Part shown: positions 47,120-58,242 of the stretch, one piece after another
Numbering within the stretch: position 1 is the first letter of the stretch
How the letters are laid out: each line of letters begins with the position of its first letter
Assembly: GCA_033002965.1 (NCBI GenBank)
Contig: JAURVB010004862.1
Location: 22,632-86,631 of the forward strand
Direction of reading: 5' to 3'
DNA length: 64,000 nt
From: Piper betle
Taxonomy: Eukaryota; Streptophyta; Magnoliopsida; Piperales; Piperaceae
Made by a program: the position numbers and the translations under genes
Notes under the pieces: model-generated
What the model saw: the letters and a program-made list of their open reading frames with translations, nothing else
The model's database searches: none
What the model was told of the DNA's origin: nothing

Positions 47120-49614
47120 GTTTTTTGTGTCAGAGCCACTCTCGATTGATTAAGATGTAAGATACTATTATAGGTGATGTGTACGTAAAGATTGCTCCGA
47201 GTCAAGCTGGTAGGTATACTTCTGTCTATTTTCTTTACATGCAGATTTTATCATAAGTTAGTCACATAACAGTGTATTTAGGATTTGATCAGAAATATTT
47301 GGAACTAGCCTTAGTTAAGCTGATAGGTTATTTATATGGATTTTTATCATGATATCGGATTGTTTGCTCAGTTAGATATGAGTAGGGTATGTTGTACTGC
47401 TAGCTGAGGTAGAATGGGTATAAGATCCGATCTTATACCAGATTTAGGTGTCAGTAGATGTTAACAGTAATTTGACAAGCATGTCATGATGGGCTTAGAA
47501 ACCCATCGGTTCTTTCCATTGCATAAGAGATTTGGATGAGTTAGGGTGTGCACATATTTGGTCAGCTGAGGTTGAATTGGATGTTGAATAGGTGTCTGTC
47601 TTTTGCATGTCACCACATTAGTCCTGCTTTCATGGGACATGGTGTACATTGTGGGAAGGAGTGAAAAGAAAATAAAAAACGGAGGGTGCATTGCAACAGT
47701 ACAAAGCTTGAAGTAGGAAGATACTGGCAAGTTAGTTGGTACATGAGATGGACCACTGAGTGCCTTAGACAAATCCTTAAGGATGAAGGTTGTGACTATG
47801 CCAATGGAGCCACTGATGTACTTGGGTATAGATGAGAGATAGGCAGATGACTTGAGATGGACCACTTCCAGAAGATAGTAATGAATGAGGATGAGTAGCA
47901 AGGTGGATCAATAGTCCGATGGGCACTTCACCACCTCCCCCTCTTTCACTAGTTTATGTCCTTCCCGAGAACATTTTTGGCTTCTCTTTCCTAGACAAAG
48001 GCCTCAATATGACGAGGAAAAGATCATGACCACCATTGCCTACGAAATCAAATATTCGACAAGATTCCACTAGAAATAAGGCACCAAATCAGTGGTTGTC
48101 ATTTGACGGCCAATTAGCACTGATAGAAGTAGCCACTCTAGATTTTAGGAAATCAGTGTGGGTTCATCATAGGTTCACCATCATACATGTCACCACCATG
48201 ATACCTTATGATCAGACACGCATGGTTGGACAACATGAGCGTAGTTCTTAATAGCCACTTCTAAGGAGACAAACACATGGAGGAAGACATGTCAGAGACA
48301 GTGGTGGTTTTATGATGCATATGATCAGGATTAGATCCTCAACATCTGGATATCACAATCGCCAACTGAGTTGCACAACCACTGACCGAGGTGCACAACT
48401 ACCAACTAAGTTACAAAACCACTTACCGAGTTGCACAACCATCGTCTATGGTGAACAACCACCGACCCAATGAGCACTACAACTGTGCATGTATTGCTTA
48501 ACCGCTGTCTGAGTGGAGCAGTTAGAGCCTAAGCTATGGCCAAGTAGTTGCCTCACCCCACACGAGGGCAACTACTTGAAGGATTTTGAGCCTTGCCTAG
48601 TAACCGCATGTCACATGTCTCAGAGTTGAATAGGGTCAGAGTTTGAGGAACAAGATATAGCTACAGTGGCATCAGCAGAATAGAGGAGAGTTAGGAAAAC
48701 TAAGATTACCCTATCAGACATTGTTAGTGATAGTTTCATAGGGATGCGCATGGACAAAGTCAGAGAACATGATAGTATAACCTCTAGATGGGATGACCAC
48801 AATGATCAGATTATTCAGATAACATGATAGTGCATCCATGGGCCACAACTAGCATACACAGATCAGATGGTTAGTAGATGGTCACACATACAGTTTAACC
48901 CATTTAGCGATTGGCCAGCCAACAAGAGGAGTTCGACTTGTATTAGAGTATTGGGCATAGATAGAGGGTTAGGGAGGAAGTTTCTTTCAAAGAGAGAGAG
49001 AGAGTGATTTCCTTGTGCTTTGCTAGCACAATTAAATCCTTACCTTGTGACATACGATTGAACCTTTTCCCTGAGTATAGAGGTACCTTCATGGTACTGA
49101 TTAGGGCTTATAGTGCATGTAGGTGTTTGTAGACCGATCTTACGATGATGATTTTTGCGCCAGTTTGAGAGCGATGCAGATAGGGACTTCAGACAGAATA
49201 GATTATGCTGACAAGATATAGTGATACTAGTGTATGCTCATCTTAATTGATAGCCATACTTGAAAGTCTACCACAACGGTAGTAGTCATATGAGTCAAGA
49301 TTAGTGCTACAAATCGGTTCGGGACGGCCGGACACACAACGCTAAAGAGTGGATGAGACACGTGTTGAACCTCACTATGAGTTCCAATAGACTTGAGGGG
49401 ATACAATGGTTCTTTGGGTCATTTAAACCCAGTCCATTTAGAAGTGTGTGACTAGTACAGTATTGAGAAACACATTCTTACTATCAACTGATTGAACTAG
49501 AGCCACTTATGAGCCATTTTTGAGATTCGTCATTGACTAATTGTTCCACAGATTGATCACCTATGGCATAGTAAATTGTAGTGATCTTATACATAAGTCC
49601 ATAGACTTACCGAG
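47120..49614 (+). other. Interior of B2, non-coding
   Basis: Begins with a decayed primer site (47126-47137, TGTGTCAGAGCC) and a leader shared with N (gtaaagattgctcc near 47189). 48350-48520 has a repeated 'ttgcacaaccactgaccgag' theme. The minus-strand frame 47461-47901 (146 codons) has no family features. No gag, protease, RT or integrase. Confidence 0.65.
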
Positions 49615-49963
49615 TAGATTAGAATTATGTGTGAACGAAAATATCTGACATATATATATACATACATATTTGTATATGTTGATTTGACAAGGTGGCCCCC
49701 AATTGCACTTTTAAGGGAGACTCTGTCCGTTTTAATAAATAAAATTTTATTGATTTTATCGTAATTATTTTGGTGTGTAAATTTCTTTTTATGTCATTAA
49801 TATAGTAGTATGTTAGGGTTATGTGCATTTATCCATGCATGACGATTAGTATCTTCATCTTAATATGCCGATAGTAGATCTGCACGAGTTGGGTTAGCCG
49901 ACCTAACTGGGGCTCGTGACATTCTAGTTTAGTTCACAAGCGTGAACTAGATTTGGGGTGTTA
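49615..49963 (+). repeat. Truncated 3' LTR of B2
   Basis: Matches the last ~350 bp of the 5' LTR from 'agattagaatt' (46751) onward, including 'acatacatatttgtatatgt' and the 'gggagactctgtccgtttta' block, ending GGGGTGTTATA. Confidence 0.88.
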
Positions 49964-49968
49964 TAACT

Positions 49969-51027
49969 TGAAGTTCCAACCTAAAAATGTGAAGATATCA
50001 CTTGTGATTTTGTAGTTGGACTACCTAAAACCAAGAGGGGACGTGATGCAATATGGGTGGTAATTGATAGATTTACAAAATCAACTCACCTGATTCTAGT
50101 TAAGATGACTATGATCATGAAAAAATTAGTTCAACTCTACACGGATAATATTGTGAGATTGCATGGTATACTTGTACTTATAGTATGTGATAGAGATGCA
50201 ATATTTACTCTTAGAGTATGGAAGGAATTCCATGAAGGATCGGGTACAGAGTTAAAGTTTAGTATATCATTCTATCCTCAAACAGATGGACTGTCAAAAG
50301 GACCATCCAAATACTAGAAGATTTACTTAGATCATGTGTTTTGGATTGGCAAGGCAATTGAGAAAACCATCTACTGTTAGTAGAATTTACTTACAATAAT
50401 AGATATTAGTCGACTATAGTTAGGACACCTTTTGAATCATTACATGGAAGACCTTGTAGATCACCAATATTTTGGTTGAACAATAAAGATCTAGACATGA
50501 TTGAGGAAATTATCAAGACAATTGACTTGATCATAAAGATGATGAAAGTGGCACAAGATCGCCAAAAATCCTATGCAAATTTGCATAGAAGGAACTTAGA
50601 GTTTGAAGTAGGAGACCAAGTTCTCCTTATAGATTTCTGCAATTAGATGGATTATGAGATTTGGCCAGTTTAACAAGTTAAGTCTAAGGTATGGCAAACC
50701 ATTTGAGATCTTGAGAAGAGTAGGAGTAGTAGCTTACCAGTTAGCTTTACCGTCGACTCTAACTTCAGCTCATGATGTATTTCACATCTCCATGCTGACA
50801 AAGTATATTCCTCATGCATCCTACAAGATAGATTTCAGCTAAATAGAAATTCAAGACGGCACCTCTTATATTGAGAAGCTCCTAAAAACTCTTAACACCA
50901 GGAAAGGGTACTAAGGATAAAATCATCCTTATAGGGAAGGTCCTCTGGAGGAATCACACCCTCGAAGAAGCTACATGAGAGGTTGAAGCTGATATGAGAG
51001 CGAAGTACGCAAAACTTTTTCCTTAGC
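49969..51027 (+). pseudogene. Element C integrase core and chromodomain (broken)
   Basis: Resumes after B2 with WVVIDRFTKSTHLI, then NIVRLHG and CDRDAIFT (second core Asp), and YPQTDG. 50654-50842 is the C-terminal part (PFEILRRVG, then VFHISMLTKYI). The chromodomain-like end at 50930-51027 has KVLWRNHTLEEAT, in which TGG has become TGA, then MRAKYAKLFP and a stop. Frameshifts and stops throughout. Confidence 0.87.
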
Positions 51028-51053
51028 AAAATTTCGTGACAAAAATTTCTTTT

Positions 51054-51066
51054 AAGGAGGGTAGAA
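51054..51066 (+). other. Polypurine tract of element C
   Basis: AAGGAGGGTAGAA directly before the 3' LTR. Confidence 0.85.
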
Positions 51067-54000
51067 TGTAATATCTGGCCTTCTCTTGACTAGAATATAG
51101 CCATAATTAACTCCTTATTTTTAGCGCATAAAAAATTTTCCTTGTATAAGTTAGTCAAGACTAATGAAAGATAACTTGAATTGAATAATGATGTATTAAT
51201 TATATTGAGTTTGGCTAATTAGGATCCTTGTCTAATGCTCAATTATGATTGGGACACAGCCAAGAAAAATCCCTAGGATTAGTTGTCAGACAAGCTCTTA
51301 CCTTTAGTGGGCAAGATGGACATGGTCACATGTGAACCACTTTTATATCCCTAATAATTAGTTTGACTAGTTTTTGAGTCTAATGTGTGGGTTAGACACT
51401 TATTTATTGGATCGGGTGTTTTAAGTGGAAGTCTAGCATTATAAGTTGTCCAACGGTCGAGTTTTGCCCTATGGTAAGAGTCAGTCGTTCGATGTGGATG
51501 GGTTTGCCCACTGAAGTTGTATGTGCAGGAGGTTTAAGGGTAGATTAGTCCTTGGAGATTAATTAGAAGATGTTTTAGTAGAAGAAGGCCTACAATATAT
51601 AAGGAGGCATGAAGGATGAGTTTTGTACTTTTGCACAACAAGTCCTAGCCGCCCTTTTCTCTAGCTGCCTCTCTCTAGCCACCATCTACTTCTCTCTCTA
51701 GGTGCCACCTTTCTCTAGTTGTTGGAGATTGTGTGTGCAATTGTTTGGCATAAAGTTCTAAGCTATTTCACCAAAGAAGAGATTAGTAATCTCAACTAAA
51801 ACACAATAATAGTATAGCTATATGCATCATGATCACGTTTCCTATTTTGTTTAATGTTATATGCTATTTACACATATGTTTTCATACTCTATACTTGTAT
51901 AACATAATAAAATAAAGTTTAAGATGTTAATTCATATTTTAAATCACTGTAAATAAGTTTTACATGTAGTTATAGTGATTTAACTAAGTTCTAGAAATAA
52001 ATCGTTGAAAAGAACGAGTTTAGAACATGCTCACCATTATTTTATTCTTTTCTATAAATAAAAATAATAAATAAGTAGCTTAAATCATGTTGGATTATGA
52101 ACCTGCTATAACCCTTGTTTTATTATTTAGGGATTAAGAATTGCTTGCTTCGTTTGATTAAAATTAGAGAGAAAACAAAAAGAATCAAGAAACTCAGATT
52201 AGAAACCCTAGCGCCAATGCCACAACACTGGCTAGCCACGCCACAGTGCTGATGATAGAGAAGAATAAGAAGCGCAACGTTGCATCACAACCTGCAAACC
52301 CAAGGCATACAATGTCCCTGCCTTCACTAGAATTGATTATCGCGTGACAAGCACCACAACGCTCACCTTCTTGGTTATTAATACCGTGATCCTCACTACT
52401 TAACTTAAAAAGTGACTGCGAGGCCCAGTGCTGCGGCACTCAAAGTCGAAGCAGCTAGCGCTGCGACACTCGTACCTAACTTGACCTTTTCATGTTTATT
52501 TGATGCAGATGATCGATGTATGCTATGTATTTGATTATGTAATCACTCTATGATGTTTGTATAATGATGTCAACATATTATTAATGTCAAAATGTGTTAC
52601 ATGTAATTATAATCATCATGCAAATCATGTCATGGCATATAAACATGGGTAGGCTAGTCTAGATAATAAATATTAATTATCATCCAAAGTAGCAGCAGTT
52701 CATCTAGTTGAGACTTGGAGCTCGTCAGCAAGCAGATCAAGTCTGTGTTTAGTGGTTATTTGGGGAGTTTTATGATCCTCAATTTTATGTGATTTATAGA
52801 TCTTATCATTTTATCTATATTATGTAGTTGAGATTTGGAGCTTGTCAGCAAGCAGATCAAGTCTGTGTTTAGTGGTTATTTGGGGAGTTTTATGATCCTC
52901 AATTTTATGTGATTTATTAGATCTTATCATTTTATCTTTATTATGTTAAATCAACATGTTGTATATTTCTATATGACATATGAGCCTAGGCACTAGTTTT
53001 CAGTTTTCTTTGCGCACTAAGGTATGCCAGTTTAATTATTTCAATAGACATGTTATGCCAGAGGGTACGGGGCATCATTAAGCAAGGACTGTTACCACAA
53101 CAACCCAAACCTCTGTCTTGATAGCACAAGTGATCATTTGTGGTTTACCATGTGAGTTTTGTGGATTGCTACCACGCTTCCCTAGGATTTAGGTGTGAAG
53201 CTTGCCAGCGCACGTTGGTGCAAAAGTTATCTAAAATAGACTAGGCATCTAGACATCCATGTACCTATGTACACCAACAGTTTATAGCTAGTATTGTAAT
53301 TTTCTTAAAATGTTGTATTTTAAGCTATTAGGGCACAAACCCTAGTGAATCAAAAAACCAATAGCTAGTCGAAATTTTCTTAGTGAAGTTGACCCAAGTT
53401 GATGAAGGAGCTAAGTCAATTTTTACATAGTTTTTATAAGTCTCAAGAGTCGATATCTAAAGTTCCTAAGGGTAAAAGACTTATTTCTTTTTCGCAGCTA
53501 CTTACCAAGACTAACTAGTTGGTTGAAAGATTATTTAACTTAATGTTTTTTACTTAATTTAATTAACTTAGTATTATGGTTTCTAGAAGCCTTAGCTAGA
53601 AGCTATTAGATTAACTAACTAGTTACAAGGGAGGAATTTAACTAAGTGTCAAGGATGGATAACCAAGTTAAGTAAATTGTTTTATATATGTTAAGTTAAG
53701 TACTATACATGTTCATGTTAATGATAAATGTTTTAGTATTATTCTTGAACATGGTTTATTCGAGTTTTATTGTGTTTAATCAAAATGTTTGCATGTACGT
53801 ATGTTTTCCTATTTATTGTTTACTACATATGTAAGTATTAGTTTCAGTACCTTGAATGAAATACTAAGCAGATATGTTTGCATGTACGCATGCATTGGAA
53901 CGTATGAGAGATGGGATGAAGACTTTTAGCATAAGTCTTAGTCTTATTTTCATTGTATTAGTTTTATTAACTTACCTTTGTTGAGAAGGTTATTATATTA

Positions 54001-54218
54001 GTAGTATATTTTATGAACATAAAGAATTTATATATTAGTGATATTGTTAGAACGTGTTCGATTAGCTTATAATATTATTATTATTTCGCTTATTCATATT
54101 CTAATACAAGTTATAATTCTTGATTTATATGTTAGTTAAGTAATGCATGCGTGCTAGGATGATGACACATGTAATAGCCTAAATTGGGTTTATGAATGTT
54201 AGAATTGAGGTCGTTATA
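51067..54218 (+). repeat. 3' LTR of element C
   Basis: TGTAATATCTGGCC to GAGGTCGTTATA (CA decayed to TA), 3152 bp. TATA at 51596. Includes a perfect-looking 120-bp tandem duplication (52705-52945) and a block at 53120-53640 missing from the 5' LTR. The frame 52194-52439 is a shadow. Confidence 0.88.
52705..52945 (+). repeat. Two tandem 120-bp copies in C 3' LTR
   Basis: Units start 'tagttgaga.ttggagct' at 52705 and 52825 and differ at only a few bases, so the duplication is recent. Confidence 0.93.
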
Positions 54219-54308
54219 ATATTTATAATTTAATCATAAATATTCAAACCTGGCAAAATGTCTAAAACTAGAGCAACCATATTAACATGAGAATGTGGAT
54301 GGTTTAAC
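54219..54308 (-). pseudogene. hAT transposase, middle fragment
   Basis: Between element C and the 930-bp hAT-type element. On the minus strand it ends in a NIYD-stop-IINI reading that continues in frame into KLDNAANND at 33160, matching the family's 'kI.sItlDNA' run. It joins the downstream piece when C and one duplicate 5-mer are ignored. Confidence 0.75.
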
Positions 54309-55238
54309 CATGGTTGCATGAATCGGAATCGGAATCGGAATCGGTTTTCCAGGGAGTCGGAATCGGAATCGGAATCGGTCTGAATCGGCCAAGAATCGGT
54401 TCAGTTGAATCGGTCCAAATTAATTTAATCGGTCATATATAATAATTTGACAATTTATAATATAAATATATTAAAATTGGGTATTGATGTTATTTTGATA
54501 TTATTCTGTGTATTATAGTTTCTGATATTTTTAAACATTTTTTAAGATTTTTTTAAATTATTTAGAATTAATTATTATTTTTGACTCGTGTTAGACTCAA
54601 GTCAACTTTTAATTACGAGAATGCCACTCTTTACCTCGCCGCCGCCGGCCTGGTCGGCGGCGAGTCTCGCGGCGGCGATGTCGGAGGATGTCGGCAGCCC
54701 GGTCGGACGAGCAGTCAGCGGCCTCGCAGCCGGCGGCGAGGCGGCCCGGAGGGGCGGCTAGGCGGCGGTGAGTCGCGGCGATTCGTGTGTCACAGCCTGA
54801 TTCGGTCCGACCACACTTCGGCGGCGACGTTGCGAGGTCGGCGGCGAGGTCGGTAGCCCGGTCGGCGGCGAGCCCGGAGTCGGGGAGCACGGCGGAGGGC
54901 GGAAACGGGGCGGCGGCAGGCGGACGAGCGGCGGCGGCGTGGAGGGAGCGGGTTTGATTTTAGGTTTTTAAAATCCAAATTATCATTTTACCCATGCTTA
55001 AATAATTTAATAAAAATCATACCTAGGGTATTTTAGTAATTTCATTAAAAAAACCGATTCCGATTTAAATCTGCCGATTCCGATTCCAAGTTAAATCGAT
55101 CAGAATCGTCCGAACTCGGCCGATTCCGAGGCCGATTCCGAGGCCGATTCGGGGTCGACTCTAAATCGGATCGGCATCGCGCCAATCCGATTTAAATCGG
55201 CTGATTCCGCATAGAATCGGCCGATTCGTGCAACAGTG
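54309..55238. mobile_element. Non-autonomous hAT-type element, 930 bp
   Basis: Inverted ends CATGGTTGCATGAATCGG (left) and CACTGTTGCACGAATCGG (complement of right), differing at 3 of 18 positions. The flanking 8-mers are GGTTTAAC (54301-54308) and GGTCTAAC (55239-55246), one mismatch; 8-bp duplications and CA...TG ends are hAT traits. 'ggaatc'/'gattcc' words crowd both subterminal regions. The core holds a GC-rich block (54625-54960) preceded by 'gactcgtgttagactcaagt', resembling the B-LTR block before its GC-rich part. No transposase; reading frames in the core are spurious. Confidence 0.85.
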
Positions 55239-55246
55239 GGTCTAAC

Positions 55247-55368
55247 ATCTTAAAAGCAATAAGTCTCTTTTGTAAAGTCCAATCATCATCAATAAAAAAT
55301 ACACAAATACTAATATAACCAAGACTTGGCCTACATGTCCACATGTCAACCATAATAGAAAAAAGCTT
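55247..55368 (-). pseudogene. hAT transposase, upstream fragment
   Basis: Minus strand SIMVDMWTC, then GYISICVFFIDDDW and LQKRLIAFKMLDP, the conserved hAT block that precedes the LDNA motif. The N-terminal zinc-finger part is not seen: 55370-55430 is subterminal-looking ('gagctaagcctagcctagc'), so the hAT copy was itself internally deleted, or ends here. Confidence 0.78.
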
Positions 55369-56909
55369 CAGCTCAGCTCAAAAACTAATGAGCTAAGCCT
55401 AGCCTAGCGAAGAAATGATTGTTTTATTTTATGGTAAAACTAGGTTAGATATTTTGTCATGTGTGACTTATATCACAGATACTCTAATTTTATAGATTAA
55501 CTATCTTTAAATAGTGAGATTCAGTATAGAATAATCTAATATCTTAAATGTAGATTCTAATTGATTGACTTTGAAGATGGATCCTAATTGAATGAGAAAA
55601 TAGAGTATAATAATTTTGATTTATTATTTATTATTTTAATTATATTTTGATTCGTTATATCTCCTAATTTTAATTAGAAGTCGATATTAAGCTCTCCTTT
55701 AATTAATAATAAAGTGTAGATTTGTGGGTGAGATGATATATTAAATGAGATGTCAGAGTGTCAACGTGGGTGTGTGTCAGCGTGTTAATGTGAGTTCCAG
55801 TTTAAAAAAAATAAAGCAACGAAGGTTGTAGCCTTTGGCCATGTTTTTTCTTGTTCGACTTCCTCTCTTCCACCGTAGTTCTTTATTCTTGGACAGGCGA
55901 CCTTCTCAGGCAACCTTTGACACAAATATCTCCTATGTAGACAACCTTCTATCTTCTCCTTTCTCAGTGCATTCACTCGTTGAGGTGACGTTCTGTCTTC
56001 TCACTTTTTACCGCGCTCACCCTACTAGCATTTTCTCCCGTACAGGCGATATTCTCTCTTCCCCTTTCCTGAAATTTTAAGCTTTGTAGTTATTATGTAG
56101 TGATGAAAAGTTAAGGATAACCATTGAAGATAGCCAACATGCAAGGTTGGAAGCAATGTAGAAAATTCAGCAATGATAGCAATTGACATGGAGAAAAGCA
56201 AATGGGGAAGAACAGGCCTAAGCAATGTGGACGTGAACCTCGATGATAGGGAAAGAAGGCAATGTAACAGGGCCAATTTAAAAATGTAGAGATCTTAATT
56301 TCGTGACACCCTATTTAGCTTTGTATATCAGGAAAGCATTTTGTATACATTTGTAAAGATTTTGATGCTTTCGGTGACTATTAATACTATGGATATATTG
56401 GCATTTTATTGTAGAGGACAGATGTAGGCATTTTGATTTATTGCGACACTCTAGTTAATTTTGCATATTAAGCAAGCATTTTGGACAAATTTGTAGAGAT
56501 TATGCTCTTGTTAGTGACTGATAATATTATTGAAATACTTGTATGTCAGTAGAGATGTTATTTGTCAATTTTTAATATAAGAAATCTGATCTAGGTCGGG
56601 AAGTGTGTGAGCAGTTCAGCTATTGCCCTGTTGAATAGGTTATTTTTATTTAGTGCTTGTAGAGATTATGCTCTTGTTAGTAAGACTTGTGTATAGTTGT
56701 CAACTTATTATGCAAAAAATTTAGGGAGCTTTGCATTGTAAATGTTAGTCAATGCTACTGGCAAACCAGTAAGTCAATGTATGTGACTTTTACGTACCAC
56801 CAAAAACCTATACATAGTTACTGATTCTGCTAAATGTTAATTTTTTCGTTTGTGCTTTGTAAGCAAAAAGTTTATGAAAATACTAGGCTCATGACTCCTA
56901 ACTAGTACG
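55369..56909. other. Unassigned AT-rich sequence with short internal repeats
   Basis: No gene supported. 55880-56070 repeats 'ttctctcttctcc'-like words with 'caggcga'. 56303-56400 and 56440-56535 are diverged tandem copies ('cgacactct...ttttgcatat', then 'aagcattttg' and 'gactgataatatta'). The frame 55835-56080 follows the CT-rich repeats. Confidence 0.4.
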
Positions 56910-58242
56910 TGTAATACCCCAATCTCGGCCCGGCACAAGGCCAAATCAAGATATTTAAAATTAGCCAACTATTTGTTAGACTACTAAATTGGATTAACTT
57001 ACGCAGAAACAGATCTTCACCTTCAAGGAAGCTTAAGACGAAGAACTCTAAGGGAACTACAACATATGCATGTGTACCATAAACTATAAGCTGGTTTTGG
57101 ACATTAAGAGGCAACCAACATGAGCAGTTTGAGATGTAGAAGAGGTTCACCTCTGTTACAACTAAGAGGTTGACTTTGAAAGAATGTGATGATTGCTCCA
57201 AGCTATAGAAGGGGTGCACCCCACTACAACTAAGAGGATTAACTTTATTTTTATAGATGAACCATTTCTTATTCTTAATTCTAACATTTCTTGTTAGGTG
57301 TATTGTTGAGCTATGATACAAGGCATATGAGGGATTAAGTGAGGGTCATGGTTACTTGTTCCATAAAACTTTAAAACAAAGTAAAAATGAAACACAAGGC
57401 ACTCTTCAATTGCTAGGGCATCGTACCCTAATACTTAGTTTTCATGTGGACCATTCATGCGGTATGAACCGTTAGCTCCTCCAATCCACATTACTTCCAC
57501 AAACACAGTTGTATCCATAAGGATTTAACGTACATGATATTGCTCCTCATCAGTTTTGGGACTCTGGAGCTAGAAGATTATTAGTGATGTGCCCCAAAGT
57601 TTTTCATCTATGATGCTTGTTAGTTAAATTAAAGAATAAATAAACACAAACACACATATACAACTCAGTCATAGAGGCTAAAACATAACATATTACATCA
57701 TATAAGAATAGGGCACACACCCACATGGAAGTACATCATACTGCCAAGGGATTATCCCATTACATTATATATCAAAATTCCACAACACATAGCACATAAC
57801 AATTCACAACAAGCATTGCCTAGCTACCATGAACCTCTGGATCCATCTGCCTATGTTAGCCCAAGCCATAAAAACTTACCTACACTAATAATAGAAATAT
57901 GTCAACAATCAAAAGACCACGATGTACAAATCTAGTAAAATAAACAAACTAGCTAAATGGATGTCTTAAACATCCACAAAAAAATTTAAAAACTTCCAGA
58001 AATACAAGAGAAACGCCAGGCGCTCTCACACAACATTGACTAGCTAGCAAGCTCGGCGAAAACATATAATTAAAGACACATGCACTCACATTGTCTTCCA
58101 TATAACACCCGCCATGGTATTCAGATTTCAAAGTACCAGTTGTTTGTTCCACAATTTCCAGGAATGTGCTTCATTCACAGTACCTAGTATACCATGCCAC
58201 TCTGAGTAGGAGGAGTATTGACACAGTTTTCGTATCTCCTCT
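56910..58242 (-). mobile_element. E: B-related LTR, minus strand, end portion
   Basis: Starts TGTAATACCCCAATCTCGG on the plus strand, the form of a minus-strand LTR end in this family. Non-coding; the frame 56902-57321 is a chance frame overlapping the LTR edge. Continues after B3 at 61646. Identity as B-related comes from motifs in the continuation. Confidence 0.5.

Larger units (their letters stand above)
43597..49963 (+). mobile_element. B2: large family-B element with truncated 3' LTR
   Basis: 5' LTR 43597-47119 (3523 bp), interior 47120 to about 49614, 3' LTR remnant about 49615-49963. ACTTG duplications at 43592-43596 and 49964-49968 show both outer ends are original. The loss of most of the 3' LTR and the polypurine tract is therefore an internal deletion after insertion. 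The last bases are TA instead of CA. No transposition protein is recognisable. Confidence 0.88.
33169..54218 (+). mobile_element. Element C: Ty3/gypsy chromovirus enlarged by nested insertions
   Basis: LTRs 33169-35292 and 51067-54218, primer site, decayed gag-pol, and polypurine tract. It spans 21050 bp, but removing B1 and B2 with their duplications leaves about 9940 bp, close to element A. Flanking 5-mers are ATGTT (33164-33168) and ATATT (54219-54223), one mismatch. It interrupts the hAT transposase, whose frame closes across the site when C and one duplication copy are ignored. Confidence 0.9.

Noticed and set aside
47461..47901. 146-codon minus-strand frame inside B2
   Set aside because: No family signature and no support from the related element N; likely chance.
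54581..54978. Arg/Gly-rich frames
   Set aside because: GC-rich core of the non-autonomous hAT-type element; frames on both strands are equally long.
56902..57321. 139-codon minus-strand frame
   Set aside because: Overlaps an LTR edge at 56910 and shows no known motif; kept as non-coding.
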